Below the pieces are notes generated by a model. The model ran no database searches, was not told where the DNA came from, and saw only the letters and a list, made by a program, of their open reading frames with translations. Position numbers and translations under genes: made by a program. Below are positions 6,439 through 8,429 of a stretch of 8,429 nucleotides of DNA, piece after piece. The stretch is from Anaerolineaceae bacterium (GTDB lineage: Bacteria > Chloroflexota > Anaerolineae > Anaerolineales > Anaerolineaceae): positions 11,382 through 19,810 of the forward strand of contig DNOU01000218.1 of assembly GCA_003501835.1 (NCBI GenBank), read 5' to 3'. The first letter of the stretch is position 1. The number at the start of each line of letters is the position of its first letter.

Positions 6439-7188
6439 ATGCGGTTGATCTTCCTTTCCCCTCATCTGGATGATGCCATCTATTCCTGCGGTGGTACCCT
6501 TTGGCAGCAACGCCAGCAGGGTCATCCAGTAGAGATCTGGACGATCTTTGCCGGGGATCCATCGGGTGATCTGACACCGTTTGCCCACGAGCTGCACACA
6601 CGCTGGGGTGTTGGCAATGAGGCGGTTAAACCAAGGAGAATGGAGGACATCACCGCCTGCAGGATGCTGGGTGTTCAGTACCGGCATTTTCCTTACCCGG
6701 ATTGCATCTACCGGCGCATTCCCACCACGGGTGAACCTGTGATCATGGTGAATGACGACCTCTTCAAACCGGTCAAGGAAGGCGAGCAACCACTCGCCCA
6801 TCAGATTGCTGCCGACCTGGTGAAGAGCAATCCAGAAGGAGCACTTGTTCTTTGTCCCCTGGGTGTGGGTGGGCATGTGGATCACCGTCTGACCCGCATG
6901 GCAGCAGAGTTTTCAGGGCTGCCGCTGGCTTTTTATGCCGATTTTCCCTATTCTGCTGACCCCACAGTTGATATTGCCTCCCTGATTCCCTCAGGCAGTC
7001 AGCTGATTCACCTTGAATTCAACGACCTGGCGATCGATCACTGGATCAAAGCGGTTGGCGCTTACAGGTCACAATTGAGCAGTTTCTGGGTGTCAGAAAG
7101 CCAAATGGCGGAAGAAGTGAGGGCATATGCGCATACCACCAGCGGCTCCACCTTCTGGATGCAGATTGCCTATAGTCAAAATCAATAG
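6439..7188 (+). CDS. PIG-L/LmbE family zinc-dependent N-acetylglucosaminyl deacetylase-like protein
   Basis: A 249-aa PIG-L-fold hydrolase. The metal site is visible. SPHLDDAI (7-14) gives His9 and Asp12 as probable Zn ligands with Asp11 as general base (family motif (A/S)HPDD), and GGHVDHR (144-150) gives His149 as third ligand with His146 in the active site, by analogy with MshB. The N-terminal strand RLIFLSPH and the conserved YSCGGTL (15-21) follow the fold. FAGDP (37-41), RRMEDITACRMLGV (66-79) and a CPLGVGGHVDH loop are also normal for the family. These enzymes remove acetyl groups from GlcNAc-containing lipids, thiol precursors or other N-acyl sugars; the substrate here is unknown. It is cytoplasmic, with no signal peptide. 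The gene has its own promoter and is divergent from the 102-aa gene; the 32-nt gap to the next gene contains another -10 element. Its closeness to glycan genes suggests, but does not show, a role in surface sugars. Confidence 0.92.
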   Translation: MRLIFLSPHLDDAIYSCGGTLWQQRQQGHPVEIWTIFAGDPSGDLTPFAHELHTRWGVGNEAVKPRRMEDITACRMLGVQYRHFPYPDCIYRRIPTTGEPVIMVNDDLFKPVKEGEQPLAHQIAADLVKSNPEGALVLCPLGVGGHVDHRLTRMAAEFSGLPLAFYADFPYSADPTVDIASLIPSGSQLIHLEFNDLAIDHWIKAVGAYRSQLSSFWVSESQMAEEVRAYAHTTSGSTFWMQIAYSQNQ

Positions 7189-7196
7189 GGAATCTG

Positions 7197-7205
7197 TGCT
7201 ATACT
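7197..7205 (+). promoter_or_regulatory. Extended -10 promoter element before the 81-aa gene
   Basis: TGCTATACT is a TGn-TATACT extended -10 (TATACT matches TATAAT at 5 of 6). No good -35 is seen 16-18 bases upstream, as extended -10 promoters can tolerate. Transcription would begin near 7212, only about 9 nt before ATG 7221, giving a nearly leaderless message. Readthrough from the PIG-L gene is also possible because no terminator lies between. Confidence 0.45.
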
Positions 7206-7220
7206 TAATTTTGGATTAAA

Positions 7221-7466
7221 ATGGACCGTTCTTTCTGGCATCAATGGGCGCAATCCTTGCAACGCTATCACCTGAGAGGTCTCTCACTGGTGCTGCTGGA
7301 AGGAACCGGTCCGTTGAAGATCGTGCTTGCTCAATTCATGCTTGCCGGAATCCCGTTTGCTTCTTCTGTATCCAAAGCACGATGGGAAGCAGCAGCTGAA
7401 ATGCTGGAGGATAGGGATGAAAGCCGTACATTTGCTGCATTCTTGCGTGAGGAGTCAGTAAATTGA
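7221..7466 (+). CDS. Small protein of unknown function (81 aa), first of a conserved-looking trio
   Basis: A short, probably soluble or membrane-peripheral helical protein. Its core, RGLSLVLLEGTGPLKIVLAQF (residues 19-39), is amphipathic-hydrophobic with a conserved-looking E-x-x-GPL-x-x-x-x-AQ pattern. A C-terminal helix (50-80) rich in Ala/Glu/Arg, EAAAEMLEDRDESRTFAAFLREE, follows. I associate similar LLE..GPL..L.AQ small proteins with Chloroflexota, next to DUF6754 genes, but no function is known to me. The start must be ATG 7221 or downstream, since an in-frame TAA lies at 7206-7208. No true Shine-Dalgarno sequence precedes it (only TTGGATTAAA), in keeping with the extended -10 just upstream. 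Its TGA overlaps the TTG start of the next gene (TTGA), so the products are probably made together, perhaps as partners. Confidence 0.72.
   Translation: MDRSFWHQWAQSLQRYHLRGLSLVLLEGTGPLKIVLAQFMLAGIPFASSVSKARWEAAAEMLEDRDESRTFAAFLREESVN
7449..7454 (+). promoter_or_regulatory. Ribosome binding site deciding a TTG start
   Basis: GAGGAG lies eight bases before TTG 7463. It is a strong site at ideal spacing, which makes the TTG the start of the DUF6754-like gene, in TTGA overlap with the preceding stop. Confidence 0.75.
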
Positions 7467-8218
7467 ACACTGCGGCGTCCACTGTGGGGATATTGATCGT
7501 CCTGGTGTCCGTGGTTCTGATCATTTTCTTTTCCATCAAACCTGTGCGGAACAAGCTGCCGGCAGTCTTTCGGCGCATTCCCGCCATTCTCAAATTCAAA
7601 CGAGCGGTGGGTGTGGCAGTGGAAGAAGGCACGGGTATTCACGTCGCCATAGGCAAAGCTTCCTTACTGCAGCCATCAAGCACCTCGGCATTTATCGGCT
7701 TGAGCACCCTTTCACGCGTGGGACAGCTGAGCGGAGCCAGCGATACGCCGCCCATCAGCACCAGTGGTGACGGCAGCCTGGCGGTGATGAGCCAGGATGT
7801 TCTCATTTCTGCAGCCCGTGAAACTGGAACTGCCCAGTTGTATCACCCTGATCAAGGACAGCTTGCCGGGATAACACCGCTTTCTTATGTGGCAGGTGTG
7901 CTCAATGTGATCCAGGATCCCGGGATCAAGACCAACGTATTCATCGGTAATTTTGGACCTGAAGCCGGGTTTCTGACTGCCGCCTCTGAAGAGAAAGGTG
8001 CCTTCACCATGGCAGCGAGCGACAACATCGCTGCGCAGGCGGTATTTTATGCCACAGCCGGTGAGCCGCTCATCGGCGAGGAATTGTATGCAGTTCCGGC
8101 ATATCTGCAATCCAGCCCGTTCCACATGGCAAGTCTGCGCATGCAGGATATTCTCCGCTGGGGGATTGTCGCAGTTCTGGTTGGGGGGGCGGTTTTGAAG
8201 TTGGTGGGTGTGATATGA
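7463..8218 (+). CDS. DUF6754-like membrane protein of unknown function
   Basis: A 251-aa protein with an N-terminal membrane segment (about 7-24), a basic stretch (26-48, KPVRNKLPAVFRRIPAILKFKR) that places the middle of the protein in the cytoplasm by the positive-inside rule, and a second membrane segment at the C terminus (232-250). The middle domain (49-225) is rich in Gly, Ala and Ser. It has AVEEGTGIHVAIGKASL (52-68), TSAFIGLSTLSRV (74-86), TSGDGSLAVMSQDVL (100-114), NVFIGNFGPEAGFL (158-171) and GEELYAVPAYL (205-215), and shows no known catalytic motif. This matches my memory of the DUF6754 family, seen mainly in Chloroflexota and related anaerobes, without an assigned role. The start is TTG, supported by GAGGAG at 7449-7454. 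The stop is shared with the next start (ATGA). An Anaerolineae origin for the window rests largely on this gene. The family call is moderately sure, the function unknown. Confidence 0.75.
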   Translation: MNTAASTVGILIVLVSVVLIIFFSIKPVRNKLPAVFRRIPAILKFKRAVGVAVEEGTGIHVAIGKASLLQPSSTSAFIGLSTLSRVGQLSGASDTPPISTSGDGSLAVMSQDVLISAARETGTAQLYHPDQGQLAGITPLSYVAGVLNVIQDPGIKTNVFIGNFGPEAGFLTAASEEKGAFTMAASDNIAAQAVFYATAGEPLIGEELYAVPAYLQSSPFHMASLRMQDILRWGIVAVLVGGAVLKLVGVI

Positions 8219-8429
8219 AATCTCCCATTGCAGCCCTCGTCGGATTTGTTGTAGGGGTGATCGTTCTGGCGGGGTATTTTACCACCTCTGCTTTCCTGGC
8301 TTCAATCCGCACGCCCATTTTGGATTGGACAGTCATCCTGGCAGGCGTGGCAGGTCTGATCGCCATCCTGAACCTGGTCTTTGGTGTGCACATGAAGCGG
8401 ATACGCGACAAGGCACCTCATCAGGCTTT
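8215..8429 (+). CDS. Membrane protein, N-terminal part (cut by window end)
   Basis: The start ATG 8215 overlaps the preceding TGA (ATGA) and the frame stays open to the window edge, giving at least 71 residues. The visible part has two membrane segments (about 5-25 and 38-57), joined by a short loop with an Arg and Asp (IRTPILDW, 31-38). A basic turn follows (HMKRIRDK, 59-66), which places the loop outside and both N and C ends of this part in the cytoplasm. The LNLVFGVHMKRI end resembles small integral membrane proteins that I associate with DUF6754 neighbours in Chloroflexota. No catalytic motif is visible. The tight overlap suggests it forms a complex with, or is made together with, the DUF6754-like protein. 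The C-terminal part is missing, so the family stays open. Confidence 0.7.
   Translation, partial: MKSPIAALVGFVVGVIVLAGYFTTSAFLASIRTPILDWTVILAGVAGLIAILNLVFGVHMKRIRDKAPHQA

Noticed and set aside
6412..6885. 157-codon open frame on the - strand
   Set aside because: It is antisense to the PIG-L gene, whose metal-binding motifs prove the + strand frame.
7909..7927. Perfect palindrome GATCCCGGGATC, and a 13-mer GATCCAGGATCCC shared with 5891-5903
   Set aside because: The palindrome is inside the DUF6754-like coding sequence, and a single 13-base match in 8.4 kb is about what chance gives. There is no further copy or positional logic.

Overview
The window looks like a chromosomal segment of a moderately GC-rich bacterium, most plausibly a member of the Chloroflexota (class Anaerolineae). 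That assignment rests on recalled family resemblance: a DUF6754-like membrane protein beside a small conserved protein, a stand-alone PIG-L deacetylase, and two small proteins of a type I associate with that phylum. Nothing in the window proves the taxonomy.

Region 1 (1-5888, + strand) is the distal part of a surface-polysaccharide operon. It holds the C-terminal domain of a nucleotide-sugar 6-dehydrogenase, an extended-SDR nucleotide-sugar epimerase, a Wzx-type flippase, a family-4-like glycosyltransferase, a large polytopic membrane protein (GT-C-like glycosyltransferase or polymerase) and an unrecognised 157-aa soluble protein. Each gene overlaps the next by 1-8 nt (TAATG, ATGA, GTGA, 8 nt, 8 nt), so they are very probably co-transcribed and translationally coupled. 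Read together, the dehydrogenase and epimerase would make a UDP-hexuronic acid, the glycosyltransferase would add a sugar on the cytoplasmic face, the flippase would export the lipid-linked glycan, and the polytopic protein would modify or polymerise it outside.

Region 2 (5885-6438) holds one small gene on the - strand (102 aa), whose last 4 nt overlap the end of the polysaccharide operon tail to tail. It is followed by a 245-nt divergent intergenic region. That region carries a good sigma70-type promoter for the rightward gene, a plausible promoter for the leftward gene, and three copies of AATTGATC placed on or next to the promoter elements.

Region 3 (6439-8429, + strand) begins with a PIG-L/LmbE-type deacetylase, whose start should be set at 6439 because the promoter lies just upstream of it. 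Next comes a tightly overlapping trio: an 81-aa protein with a near-leaderless start, a 251-aa DUF6754-like membrane protein starting at TTG, and a membrane protein cut by the window edge. No biochemical role is known to me for the trio, and it is the best candidate here for an undescribed system. No RNA genes, insertion sequences, CRISPR arrays or strong intrinsic terminators were seen.
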